A DNA stretch of 28,675 nucleotides, from IMG/VR virus record IMGVR_UViG_3300030118_000820, positions 1 through 28,675 of that record, one strand, 5' to 3'. Positions 1 to 7,662 of the stretch are shown here, one piece after another (position 1 is the stretch's first letter; each line of letters begins with the position of its first letter). The notes beneath the pieces were generated by a model. That model was not told the origin of the DNA. It made no database searches and was given only the letters and a program-made list of their open reading frames with translations. Source of the stretch: a virus. The position numbers and the translations under genes are program-made.

Positions 1-58
1 TACACCACTTTTTCTGCCCAAATTTCTAGTTATTTTTTCCAAGCTTATATTTATGTAT

Positions 59-98
59 ATGCAATGTTATGTAGCGTTATGCAGTATTATGTTGTTTG
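59..98. repeat. four helically phased 10-bp direct repeats
   Basis: Four consecutive 10-bp units begin at 59, 69, 79 and 89, all starting ATG and close to ATGYARYGTT (ATGCAATGTT, ATGTAGCGTT, ATGCAGTATT, then a decayed ATGTTGTTTG). The unit equals one helical turn, so a bound protein would meet every copy on the same DNA face. They lie 50-90 bp upstream of the small terminase gene near the genome end, where cos phages keep terminase-binding repeats. Packaging recognition is an inference; an operator is the alternative. Confidence 0.5.
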
Positions 99-104
99 TA
101 TAAT
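99..104 (+). promoter_or_regulatory. TATAAT -10-like element upstream of the packaging genes
   Basis: A perfect TATAAT lies 44 bp before the first structural gene. No convincing -35 hexamer sits 16-18 bp upstream, where the phased 10-bp repeats occupy the position. In an AT-rich phage this could be chance. If real, it would start the late (packaging and head) transcript. Confidence 0.3.
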
Positions 105-148
105 GTTTTATATAGTTTTGTGTAAAAATATAAATTAAGGTTATTTAC

Positions 149-706
149 ATGGGTAAAAGGGGACGCATACCAAAAGATAAAGATAAATTAGTTGGCCATA
201 GGGACAATAGCTTAAACGTTATTAAAGGTGGTGTAGCTTTTGACGCGCCAAAACCTAATTCACGTTGGTTACGCAGAACAAAAACACAATGGCAAGACTA
301 TTGGAACAGTGATTTGGCTAAAACTGCCCAGATCGTAGATTTTCCGGCATTTTATAGATTATTCCAGTTTTATGATGAAGCTGAACGTGCAAACAGAACA
401 ATACAGTCAATGGGAAGCGCTGGATTGATTGATGTAGGTAGTAAAGGCCAACCAGTAGTAAATCCATTAATAAATTTAACTTTGAAGTTAGAAGATAAGA
501 TACTTAGATTAGAACAAGAATTAGGCCTTACGCCTTTAGCCCGCCAGCGTCTTGGAATAGCTTACAGTGAAGCACAAACTGGATTTGCACAACTACAAAA
601 ACTTTTAGAACTAGATGATCAAAAAGAAATTGAAGATCCTAGACTAAAAGTATTAGAAAATAAAGAAGTAAAAGAAAAAGTAGAAGTAAAGGAAAAAAAT
701 GGCTAA
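149..706 (+). CDS. terminase small subunit (P27-like)
   Basis: This protein would recognise the packaging site and deliver DNA to the large terminase. The 185 residues have the usual length and layout of P27-type small terminases: a basic glycine-rich start, a central helical region with the motif W-x-DYW near residue 50, and a conserved stretch near residues 100-145 where NPL is followed by LTPLARQRLG. The tail (about 160-185) is almost all Lys and Glu. An AAGG ribosome-binding site lies 8 nt before the ATG. The end overlaps the SET-domain gene by 8 nt. The position as first gene, ahead of the large terminase and portal, fits. Identification is by sequence pattern and gene order. Confidence 0.85.
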   Translation: MGKRGRIPKDKDKLVGHRDNSLNVIKGGVAFDAPKPNSRWLRRTKTQWQDYWNSDLAKTAQIVDFPAFYRLFQFYDEAERANRTIQSMGSAGLIDVGSKGQPVVNPLINLTLKLEDKILRLEQELGLTPLARQRLGIAYSEAQTGFAQLQKLLELDDQKEIEDPRLKVLENKEVKEKVEVKEKNG

Positions 707-1067
707 CGAAGAAATGTATAAACCTTTGCCAAGTTTCTTAACAGTAGATAAATCAGAAATACACGGACTTGGTATATTTGCTACAAAAGATGTTGCAAAT
801 CAAACTAACTTGGGATTGTCACATGTTCTTGTTGATAAACCAAACATCTTTGTACGTACCCCGCTTGGTGGATTTATAAACCACACGCCAGATAATCCTA
901 ATTGTGTTTTGATACGTGACATAAACTTTACGCATTTGTTTTTTATTATGGCTATAAGACATATCAAAGCTGGGGAAGAATTAACAATAACATATCAAAG
1001 TTATGATCCAGAACAATACATTGACGATCATGACACTGAATTTGAAGAAGTAAAGGAAGAAGAATAA
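699..1067 (+). CDS. SET-domain protein (putative protein lysine methyltransferase)
   Basis: SET domains move a methyl group from S-adenosylmethionine to lysine side chains. The 122-residue protein is little more than a bare SET domain. It shows the N-terminal GLGIF motif (residues 23-27, cofactor side), the FINH knot motif with N61 and H62, and the C-terminal GEEL...Y motif (92-99) carrying the catalytic-type tyrosine. The tail is acidic (EEVKEEE). It overlaps the small terminase gene by 8 nt and precedes the large terminase, so it is expressed with the packaging and head genes. The target is unknown: a lysine-rich phage structural protein or a host protein are both possible. The family call is firm; activity is inferred. 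Confidence 0.8.
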   Translation: MANEEMYKPLPSFLTVDKSEIHGLGIFATKDVANQTNLGLSHVLVDKPNIFVRTPLGGFINHTPDNPNCVLIRDINFTHLFFIMAIRHIKAGEELTITYQSYDPEQYIDDHDTEFEEVKEEE

Positions 1068-1148
1068 ATGGACGCATTTATTGTTGTTATGGCCATAATT
1101 GTTATAAATGCTATTGCATGGCAATTAATTAAAAATGGTAAGATATGA
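1068..1148 (+). CDS. 26-residue single-span membrane micro-protein
   Basis: An ATG directly abuts the stop of the SET-domain gene and opens a 26-codon frame encoding an acidic start, a run of about 17 hydrophobic residues (FIVVMAIIVINAIAW) and a short basic end (LIKNGKI). This is the size and charge pattern of a one-span membrane peptide. Its stop overlaps the start of the next micro-gene (ATGA at 1145). No family is recognised. Support comes from the packed overlaps and sensible composition; it is too short for statistics to prove coding. Confidence 0.5.
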   Translation: MDAFIVVMAIIVINAIAWQLIKNGKI

Positions 1149-1225
1149 TCTTTGATAAAATTATTTTAGATGATCTTGATGAAGAATTGACTAATGAAGA
1201 AATATGTCAGAAACAAAACAAATAG
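1145..1225 (+). CDS. 26-residue acidic micro-protein before terL
   Basis: This frame starts at an ATG that overlaps the previous stop (ATGA) and ends 22 nt inside the large terminase gene. The peptide is acidic (DDLDEELTNEE) with a hydrophobic start (MIFDKIIL) and a Lys/Gln end. It could be a real micro-protein or a translated leader that carries ribosomes to the terminase start; the purine-rich codons around 1193-1203 also serve as the terminase ribosome-binding site. No family is recognised. Confidence 0.4.
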   Translation: MIFDKIILDDLDEELTNEEICQKQNK

Positions 1226-2667
1226 TATTACCAGAAACAAGGGGAAGTCGTGTTGTAAAGTTTATTGAAAACTTTTGTGTACATGGTGAGGGTGATTTTT
1301 ACGGTGAAAAATTTTTGCTTGATGATTGGCAGAAAGCAATAATCTATGAATTGTATGAACTAAATAAAAATGGATCAAGAAAATATAGGGAAGCTCTTGT
1401 GGGCTTGCCCAAAGGAAACGGCAAGACTGCACTAAGCGCTTGCATTGGTTTGTATGAATTACTTGGATCTGGTGTAACATCACCACTTGTTGCAGTTGCG
1501 GCCGCTTCGTATGAACAAGCAAACCTTGTGTTTGGAACTATGAAAACAATGTGTAATGAAAGTCCATTATTATCTGAAATGGTAACAACTTATGAAAATG
1601 AAATACAAGTAAAAAACGCTTCTGGCCGTGCATTTAGAGTTGCGGCAAAAGCTGGTACTGCTGACGGTGGTAGAAACAGTTGTTTTATTGCAGATGAAAT
1701 ACATGAGTGGAATAACATAAACCTTGAACGTGTCCATTATGTATTATCTAACAACACTGCGAAACGTAGGGACGGTTTGGTTTTAAATATTACTACTGCT
1801 GGCCATGATCTTGATAGTATGGCCGGTAAGATGTATCAACGTGGATTATTGAAAGAAGCTGGTAAACAAGAAGATCCAGAGTTTTATTTTAAGTGGATTG
1901 GTGCAACAGATGATCAAGATCCAGAAGATGAACAACTTTGGGAAGAAGTAAACCCGGCAATAACAAATGATTGGTGGCCTATTGAAAACCTAAGACGTAG
2001 GCATAAATCATTACCACTTAATGAGTTTCAACGCTATCACCTTAATCAATGGACTAGAACAGAAGAAGAAAGCTGGATAAAAGCCGAAAATTGGTTATCT
2101 TGCCAAGATACACAACTTGAACTTGAACAAGGGGAAGAAACATTTGTTGGTATAGATATGGCGCTTCGTCACGATAGTGTTGCAATAGTTTATGGCCAAA
2201 AAGATGAAAATGAAGTTGTAAACATGAAAGCTAAGATATGGAAGCCAGAAGATCAAGTTTATATGGATTATCAAGAAATTGAAGCATTTGTTGTAGAGTT
2301 AATGAAATTATACAAAGTAACAGAAGTTGCATACGATCCAGCGTTTTTTGAAAGATCTGCACAAGTATTGTTAGATCGTGGTGTTCCAATGGTAAACTTC
2401 CCGCAAACTCATAGTCGTATGATCCCCGCTTGTGGGAACGCATACGATATGATTGTAAATAATAAAGTTAGACATGACGGTGATCCTACATTTACAGATC
2501 AAGTTATGTCTGCGGCACAAAAAATTACTGATATGGGTTGGCGATTGTCAAAGGGTAGATCAAAAAGAAAGATTGACGCATGTATTGCAATGGTGCTTAT
2601 GTTAGATCGTATCACTGCGCCTACACCAGAAGATGATGATCCAGAAGTGTCTATAATAAACCTATGA
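1204..2667 (+). CDS. terminase large subunit (TerL)
   Basis: This is the ATPase-nuclease motor that pumps DNA into the prohead and cuts it. The 487 residues show both halves of the Terminase_1 type. The ATPase has a Walker A motif GLPKGNGKT (67-75) and a Walker B followed by the catalytic acid, FIADE (161-165). The C-terminal RNase H-like nuclease has acidic residues in GIDMA (D318), YDPAFFE (D378) and KIDACIAM (D458). The length is typical. The ATG at 1204 follows a purine run (GAAGAAAT). Its stop overlaps the ATG of a tiny membrane-protein gene. Identification is secure from motifs and its place before the portal gene. Confidence 0.96.
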   Translation: MSETKQIVLPETRGSRVVKFIENFCVHGEGDFYGEKFLLDDWQKAIIYELYELNKNGSRKYREALVGLPKGNGKTALSACIGLYELLGSGVTSPLVAVAAASYEQANLVFGTMKTMCNESPLLSEMVTTYENEIQVKNASGRAFRVAAKAGTADGGRNSCFIADEIHEWNNINLERVHYVLSNNTAKRRDGLVLNITTAGHDLDSMAGKMYQRGLLKEAGKQEDPEFYFKWIGATDDQDPEDEQLWEEVNPAITNDWWPIENLRRRHKSLPLNEFQRYHLNQWTRTEEESWIKAENWLSCQDTQLELEQGEETFVGIDMALRHDSVAIVYGQKDENEVVNMKAKIWKPEDQVYMDYQEIEAFVVELMKLYKVTEVAYDPAFFERSAQVLLDRGVPMVNFPQTHSRMIPACGNAYDMIVNNKVRHDGDPTFTDQVMSAAQKITDMGWRLSKGRSKRKIDACIAMVLMLDRITAPTPEDDDPEVSIINL

Positions 2668-2804
2668 ATAATTATATAACAACAATCGCAGATCTACTAG
2701 GTGTAGCACTTATAATTTATGGTGTATATACAGTTAATGTTTCACTAGCTTATATAGTTGGTGGTGCATTTATAATATTAGGAAGTTATTTACAAGCTAG
2801 ATGA
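2664..2804 (+). CDS. 46-residue two-span membrane micro-protein between terL and portal
   Basis: The frame begins with an ATG overlapping the terminase stop (ATGA) and ends overlapping the portal start (ATGA), so it exactly fills the gap between the two genes. The product has two hydrophobic stretches (about 8-22 and 26-42) separated by a short polar turn, with an Arg at the very end, as in a small hairpin membrane protein. No family is recognised. Overlaps on both sides and the membrane-like composition make it a good coding candidate. A role in lysis or membrane-linked assembly would be a guess. Confidence 0.65.
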   Translation: MNNYITTIADLLGVALIIYGVYTVNVSLAYIVGGAFIILGSYLQAR

Positions 2805-4015
2805 GTTTATTCAAAAGAACAGAAAATAGGGACGCGGCACTTGGTAATCTAGTAGATTTATTAGCACTTCGTGAGGGTGGCCTAACTAACCAAACTGGTG
2901 AAAAAGTTAATGAAATGTCTGCATTGGGCATTTCAACTGTTTATTCTGCTATTTCACTGATCGCAGATAGTATTGCATTACTTCCAATAAAAACAGTCAG
3001 ATACGATAATGAAAAAACTATTTTCACTGACAAGCCAAAGTTTTTAGAAAAACCAAATCAAAATCAAACAATCTTTCAATGTATTCACGAAATAATTACA
3101 TCACTTGCAATGCACGGTAATGCCTTTGTTCTTGTAGATAAAGATAGACAAGGTAGAGCTATTGGCATGACACCAATACACCCAGAAAAAGTTAAATGCG
3201 AAATGCAAGGTAGTGAAAAAGTATTTATGCTTCAAGGCGCTAAGGGTGACTATTCAAGAAGAATTACAAGAAACAATATGTTGCACTTCACATGGTTTCA
3301 ATATCCCGGCCAATTAGTTGGGGTAAGTCCATTACGTACCCAAAGCAATACGTATGGTTTAGCATTGGCAATGGAAAGACACATTGCCCAGTTCTATGGA
3401 CAAGGTGGAACACCGTCAAGCGTTTTGGAAACAGATAGAGATTTGACTGCTGAACAAGCCAAGACATTGAAAGAAACTTGGTTAGGTAATCACAACAGAA
3501 ATAGAAAACCAGCAGTATTGACTGGTGGCCTTAAATGGAAAGCTATAAGCGCTTCTGCTGGTACAGAACTAATAGAAGCACGTGAACAGATTGTAAATGA
3601 AATAGCTAGAGTATTTAGAATACCAGCACACATGTTGCTTGCTAAAGACGGATCAAACGTATATTCAAACATTGAAAGCAATGGTTTGCAATTTATTCGT
3701 CACACACTTTTGCCGTGGATTAGAAGAATAGAAGACGGACTTGGAACATTATTACCAAACAAACAATATGTAAAAATGGACACTTCTGAATTTGCACGTG
3801 CAGATCAGTTAAGTAGGGTAAGAAGTTTCCAAGTTGCAATATCTTCGGGTGTAATGACACCAAACGAAGCTAGGGCAAAAATGGACTTAGAGCCGTACGC
3901 GGGTGGTGATAAATTCTATCTTGGTTTGCAAGGTGCAATGGTTGATCCAACTATTGAGCCACTAGGGAAAGACGAACATAGTCCAACTGAAAATTTAACT
4001 GAAGTTGAAGAATAA
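2801..4015 (+). CDS. portal protein (HK97 family)
   Basis: The dodecameric portal is the channel in one capsid vertex through which DNA enters and leaves. The 404 residues match the HK97-type portal in length and landmarks: an N-terminal region with STVYSAISLIADSIALLP (about residues 45-62), the helix-rich middle with YGLALAMERHIAQFY (175-190), GGTPSSVLE (about 192-200), and the region around FRIPAHML and SNIESN before the C-terminal clip and crown. The start overlaps the upstream micro-gene stop (ATGA); the end overlaps the protease gene by one base (TAATG). The short acidic tail is ordinary. Confidence 0.95.
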   Translation: MSLFKRTENRDAALGNLVDLLALREGGLTNQTGEKVNEMSALGISTVYSAISLIADSIALLPIKTVRYDNEKTIFTDKPKFLEKPNQNQTIFQCIHEIITSLAMHGNAFVLVDKDRQGRAIGMTPIHPEKVKCEMQGSEKVFMLQGAKGDYSRRITRNNMLHFTWFQYPGQLVGVSPLRTQSNTYGLALAMERHIAQFYGQGGTPSSVLETDRDLTAEQAKTLKETWLGNHNRNRKPAVLTGGLKWKAISASAGTELIEAREQIVNEIARVFRIPAHMLLAKDGSNVYSNIESNGLQFIRHTLLPWIRRIEDGLGTLLPNKQYVKMDTSEFARADQLSRVRSFQVAISSGVMTPNEARAKMDLEPYAGGDKFYLGLQGAMVDPTIEPLGKDEHSPTENLTEVEE

Positions 4016-5931
4016 TGCCTTACAGTATAGAAGATAACAATCCAGATTGTAACGGATTTGCAGTTGTCAAAGATGATGATAAAAAAGTTATGGGTTGTCA
4101 CGAAACAAAAGCAAAAGCACAAGATCAGATAACTGCACTTAATATTGCAGAACAAGAATATCAAAGGCAATCAATGCCAGAACAAGATCTTTATGAAACA
4201 GAAGAAGAAGCATTAGCAAAAGCAAAAGAAATAGGTTGTGTTGGTACACACACACATGACGTTAATGGCAAGATTATGTATATGCCTTGTGAAAAAATGG
4301 AAGATTATACAAAACTAACTGGTGGTGAACACACTGATGAAGATGATCCAACATTAAAATATAATGATCAAGATCCACAAACAGAACAACGTGCAGTAGA
4401 TAGAAAACCACCTAAATTTATGCAAGATAATGCACAACGTGGTTTAGACAATTTAGACAAAGCTGGTGACGGACTTGTTGACGAAACAGTTAGACAAGCA
4501 AGGATTATGGCTAGGGGTGAAGAATTAAGCATAAACAAAATAGTCAAAATCCGTGCATGGCATGCACGTCACCTTAGTGATCTTGATCGTGAAAAAACAA
4601 ATCCTAATGATCCAGCTTCATACAAACCGTCAGATGTAGCATTTCTATTGTGGGGATCTAACCCGTGGACTGATCCAATGCAAGCGCATGATTGGGCAGA
4701 AAGAAAGATTGCACAATTAATTAACGCTGGTGAGTATGAGCCAAGAAACGATCCAAGTACACCAGCACCAAAAAAAGATCAGATTAAAGGAAGTAAGACA
4801 AATCCAAAGGGATCTGCAACTGGTAAGAAAGGTGGGATCAAGTTTAGTGAAGCAACAGAAAAATCTATTAGGGGAAGAATAGAAGAACACAATGAAGATG
4901 TAAAAGGCATGGCCACATGGCGTAAGTTGAAAATGGGAACTGCAAAAGCAGTTGTCAGACGTGGATTTGGTGCGTATAGCACTTCACACCGTCCGGGTGT
5001 AAGTCGTCAAGCATGGGGATTAGCAAGACTTCGTGCATTTAGTTATTTACTAAAAAATGACAAACCACAAAATCCAGCGTACAAAAGTGACAATGATCTT
5101 TTACCAGAACAACACCCAAGATATTCAAAGAAAGAAGAAAAAAGTATGAACAATCAACATATAGAAGTATTAGATCCAGTTGTTGCTATATCAAACACTA
5201 TGGAAACACAAAAAAGGTCAACTAATCTTAAAGAAATGGATAGACAAACTGAAAATAGAAGTTTTACATTTAGCGCAGTAGAAGAACGCAAAGATAACGA
5301 TAATAATACTTTGTTGTTTACTGGTTATGCTTCTGTATTTGACAAAGCATACGGTGTGCGTGATAGCAAAGGCGTTTACGAAGAAACAATTAAACAAGGC
5401 GCATTTAAGAAAACATTACAAGAACAAGATGACGTTAGATTTTTGGTTAACCATGACGGTATACCACTAGCAAGGACATCTTCTGGAACTTTAGAACTAG
5501 AAGAAGATGATTATGGATTATTCGTAAGAGCAGAATTAGATCCGTCAAATCCTACGGTTGCAGAAGTTGCTAGTGCAATGAAACGTGGTGATCTAAATGA
5601 AATGTCATTTGCATTTCAAGCAATCAAAGATGAGTTTGACGCAAGTGGCCAAAATAGATCAGTAAACGAAGCAAGATTATTTGATGTTTCTGTTGTGACT
5701 TATCCAGCTAACCCGTGGGCGGGTGCAAAGTTACGTGGATTAGATATAGAAGATCTACATAAAGAACTTGTTGAAGCTAGAAGTGGGGATAAGGCAACAG
5801 AAATATTAGAAAGTTTTATTAACAAAGTTGAAAGTATTACGGACAATGATGTTGATGAAAAACGAAGCAATCCCAAAGTTGAGTTGTTAAAAATGAAACT
5901 TGAAAGGGACGGTATTCGTAAGAAGTCGTAG
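4015..5931 (+). CDS. multidomain HK97-type prohead maturation protease
   Basis: This 638-residue protein is about three times a usual prohead protease. The C-terminal third (about 415-580) is the HK97 protease: TGYASVFD (436-443), catalytic-type H480 in FLVNHDG, S531 in EMSFAF, and VSVVTYPANP (558-567). It trims scaffold sequence from the capsid protein. Upstream lie three other modules: a small domain (about 5-50, NPDCNGFAVVK...CHETKAKA), a helical module (about 130-245) with PPKFMQDNA and RHLSDLD, and a small module (about 300-355) with RGFGAYSTSHRPG and QAWGLARLRAF. An in-frame ATG at 5146 (residue 378) follows a purine-rich run and would give a 261-residue stand-alone protease. The C-terminal tail is Lys-rich. 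The roles of the extra modules are unknown. Confidence 0.9.
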   Translation: MPYSIEDNNPDCNGFAVVKDDDKKVMGCHETKAKAQDQITALNIAEQEYQRQSMPEQDLYETEEEALAKAKEIGCVGTHTHDVNGKIMYMPCEKMEDYTKLTGGEHTDEDDPTLKYNDQDPQTEQRAVDRKPPKFMQDNAQRGLDNLDKAGDGLVDETVRQARIMARGEELSINKIVKIRAWHARHLSDLDREKTNPNDPASYKPSDVAFLLWGSNPWTDPMQAHDWAERKIAQLINAGEYEPRNDPSTPAPKKDQIKGSKTNPKGSATGKKGGIKFSEATEKSIRGRIEEHNEDVKGMATWRKLKMGTAKAVVRRGFGAYSTSHRPGVSRQAWGLARLRAFSYLLKNDKPQNPAYKSDNDLLPEQHPRYSKKEEKSMNNQHIEVLDPVVAISNTMETQKRSTNLKEMDRQTENRSFTFSAVEERKDNDNNTLLFTGYASVFDKAYGVRDSKGVYEETIKQGAFKKTLQEQDDVRFLVNHDGIPLARTSSGTLELEEDDYGLFVRAELDPSNPTVAEVASAMKRGDLNEMSFAFQAIKDEFDASGQNRSVNEARLFDVSVVTYPANPWAGAKLRGLDIEDLHKELVEARSGDKATEILESFINKVESITDNDVDEKRSNPKVELLKMKLERDGIRKKS

Positions 5932-6014
5932 AGCCGTAAAAACGAAGTCGTATCACACACTTAATATTTACACTAGACGCATAAGTAAAAGAAAACACAC
6001 AAAAGGAAATCATA
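5932..6014 (+). promoter_or_regulatory. leader of the major capsid gene
   Basis: This 83-bp gap carries CACACAC at 5954-5960 and TAATATTTACA at 5962-5972, then an AAAAGGAA ribosome-binding site at 6000-6008. The same 11-mer recurs at 9724-9734 before the second tail tube gene, and CACACA recurs in four other leaders. The shared layout suggests a promoter, RNA-processing or translation element for highly expressed late genes; which one cannot be told from sequence. Confidence 0.35.
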
Positions 6015-7349
6015 GTGAAAAACATAATTGAAGCTAGAGATAGTAAAGTTGCTGAACTTGATCAATTAGTTGAAGAACTTGACACAATGGACGCTGGTGA
6101 AGAATTTGACGCAAAATTTGCGCGATCACAAGAACTACATGGTGAAATCAAGGAACTTAACGGAAAAATTGATGAAGCAAGGGAACTAAACGAAACTCTT
6201 GAAGCAGTTAAAGAAAGCAGAAATGCTTTAGGTGTGGAAGATGAAGATCTTAGCGAAAAAGAAGCTATTGTTGAAGTCAATGAGCCAGATATGTACAGAA
6301 AGGGTGGCGAACACTCATTTTTGGCAGACGCTTATGCCGCTAGACAAGGTGACTATAAAGCACAAGAAAGAGTTAACTCACACCAAGAATATGAAGCTAG
6401 AGATATTGGAACAGGCGCATTTGCTGGGCTAGTTGTTCCACAATACCTTGTTGACGAATACGCACCAATTGCACGTGCTGGATCTGCACTTTATAACGCA
6501 GTTCCTAAAAAGCCATTACCGGCTTACGGCATGAAAGTGGAAGTGTCCAGAATTACTACTGGATCTGCCGCCGCAGTTCAAGCGTCACAAAACAGTGCAG
6601 TTCAAGAAACAAACATGGACGATACTTTATTGACAGTTAATGTTGATACAGTAGCTGGCCAACAAGATGTTTCAAGACAAGCATTAGAGCGTGGTGGTCA
6701 ACCGGGCTTTAGTTTAGAAAACATCATTTTCGGTGACTTAGTTGCCGCATATTATGGTGAATTAGATAGATTGTTATTTGAGGGATCTGGATCTTCTGGA
6801 CAACCTTTAGGTATCAGAAACGTATCTGGAATAAACACAGTAACTTATACAGACGCAAGTCCAACAGTTGCTGAGGCATTTCCTAAGTTAGCAGACGCAG
6901 TACAAAAAGTTAATGCAAATAGATTTGCACCAGCTACTGCAATACTAATGCACCCAAGACGTTGGGGTTTCTTCACTGCTGGACTTGACAGTTCTAACAG
7001 ACCGTTAATTGTTCCACAAGGAAACAACCCAGACAATCCAATGGGCATTGGTGAAGCCGCTTCCTATGGAAACGTTGTTGGAAACCTACTTGGTATTCCA
7101 GTAATTACAGACGCCAACATTACAACTTCTGACGGTGGTGGAAATGACCAAGATCAGATCTATGTAATCAAAGTTGACGATCATATCTTATTTGAAGATA
7201 ATTTAATGCAGTTGAAGTTTGAAGAAACAAATGCTGGATCATTAACAACAAAAATGGTTGTTTATGGTTACAACGCATTTGCTTCTGGAAGATACCCAGC
7301 TGGCATGACAAAAATACAAGGAACTGGTTTAATTACACCTAGTTTCTAA
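6015..7349 (+). CDS. major capsid protein (HK97 fold)
   Basis: This protein builds the icosahedral shell. Residues 1-85 are a charged coiled-coil delta domain, the built-in scaffold that the protease removes. Residues from about 130 on carry the HK97 fold: GTGAFAGLVVPQYL, a long E-loop region around YGMKVEVSRITTGSAAAVQAS, then the spine and A domain with AAYYGELDRLLFEGSGS and QPLGIRN, and LMHPRRWGF further on. The length (444) is typical for an uncleaved precursor. The start is GTG, chosen because it follows AAAAGGAAAT at the right distance and begins the coiled coil. It follows the protease gene, as expected. A stable hairpin sits just after its stop. Confidence 0.96.
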   Translation: MKNIIEARDSKVAELDQLVEELDTMDAGEEFDAKFARSQELHGEIKELNGKIDEARELNETLEAVKESRNALGVEDEDLSEKEAIVEVNEPDMYRKGGEHSFLADAYAARQGDYKAQERVNSHQEYEARDIGTGAFAGLVVPQYLVDEYAPIARAGSALYNAVPKKPLPAYGMKVEVSRITTGSAAAVQASQNSAVQETNMDDTLLTVNVDTVAGQQDVSRQALERGGQPGFSLENIIFGDLVAAYYGELDRLLFEGSGSSGQPLGIRNVSGINTVTYTDASPTVAEAFPKLADAVQKVNANRFAPATAILMHPRRWGFFTAGLDSSNRPLIVPQGNNPDNPMGIGEAASYGNVVGNLLGIPVITDANITTSDGGGNDQDQIYVIKVDDHILFEDNLMQLKFEETNAGSLTTKMVVYGYNAFASGRYPAGMTKIQGTGLITPSF

Positions 7350-7356
7350 ATAATTT

Positions 7357-7391
7357 GGTTTAGGTGTGTCTGGCAACAGACACGCCAAACC
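7357..7391 (+). terminator. GNRA-capped hairpin after the major capsid gene
   Basis: The arms 7357-7372 and 7377-7391 pair over 15 bp with a single bulged A and one G-U pair, closed by a GCAA loop of the GNRA class. It starts 7 nt after the capsid stop. No T-run follows; instead an AAAGGAA ribosome-binding site comes directly after it. It therefore looks less like a complete intrinsic terminator than like an mRNA 3'-end stabiliser, processing site or partial terminator that lets capsid message exceed downstream message. Confidence 0.6.
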
Positions 7392-7404
7392 ATAAAGGAA
7401 AAAT

Positions 7405-7584
7405 ATGGCAAAACAAGACAAAGAATTAATAGAAGCGCTGAAACAAGAGTTGAAGCACTACGAAATATACAAGAAAGCAGATCGTGCTAAACAAGTTAAA
7501 GAAGCAATTAAAAAAGCTGGTGGATCAGTTGAAACAAAAACTGCAAAACCTAAAGCTGAAAAAAAAGTAGAAAAAAAGAAGTAG
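7405..7584 (+). CDS. 59-residue lysine-rich small protein
   Basis: The ATG follows AAAGGAAAAAT, a good ribosome-binding site, straight after the hairpin. The first 35 residues form a likely amphipathic helix (IEALKQELKHYEIYKKADR, KQVKEAIKKAGG); the rest is a disordered Lys/Ala/Pro tail ending KKVEKKK. It lies between the capsid and head-tail connector genes, where phages often encode small accessory head proteins. No family is recognised. A DNA- or capsid-associated role would fit the charge but is only a guess. Confidence 0.7.
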   Translation: MAKQDKELIEALKQELKHYEIYKKADRAKQVKEAIKKAGGSVETKTAKPKAEKKVEKKK

Positions 7585-7587
7585 ATC

Positions 7588-7656
7588 ATGCCTAAACATT
7601 ACGGTGGTAAAAAAATGAAAGGTGGCAAAAGTAAAGGCCGAAAAAAAAGGAAGTAA
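7588..7656 (+). CDS. 22-residue Gly/Lys/Arg micro-protein
   Basis: The frame starts 3 nt after the previous stop and encodes a strongly basic peptide, MPKHYGGKKMKGG then KSKGRKKRK, with about half its residues Lys or Arg and no acid. The next gene begins 6 nt after its stop. The position between the capsid and connector genes and the nucleic-acid-binding look resemble tiny basic frames seen at this place in other marine phages, but I cannot confirm a family here. Because it is so short, coding rests on context alone. Confidence 0.45.
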   Translation: MPKHYGGKKMKGGKSKGRKKRK

Positions 7657-7662
7657 CTTTTT

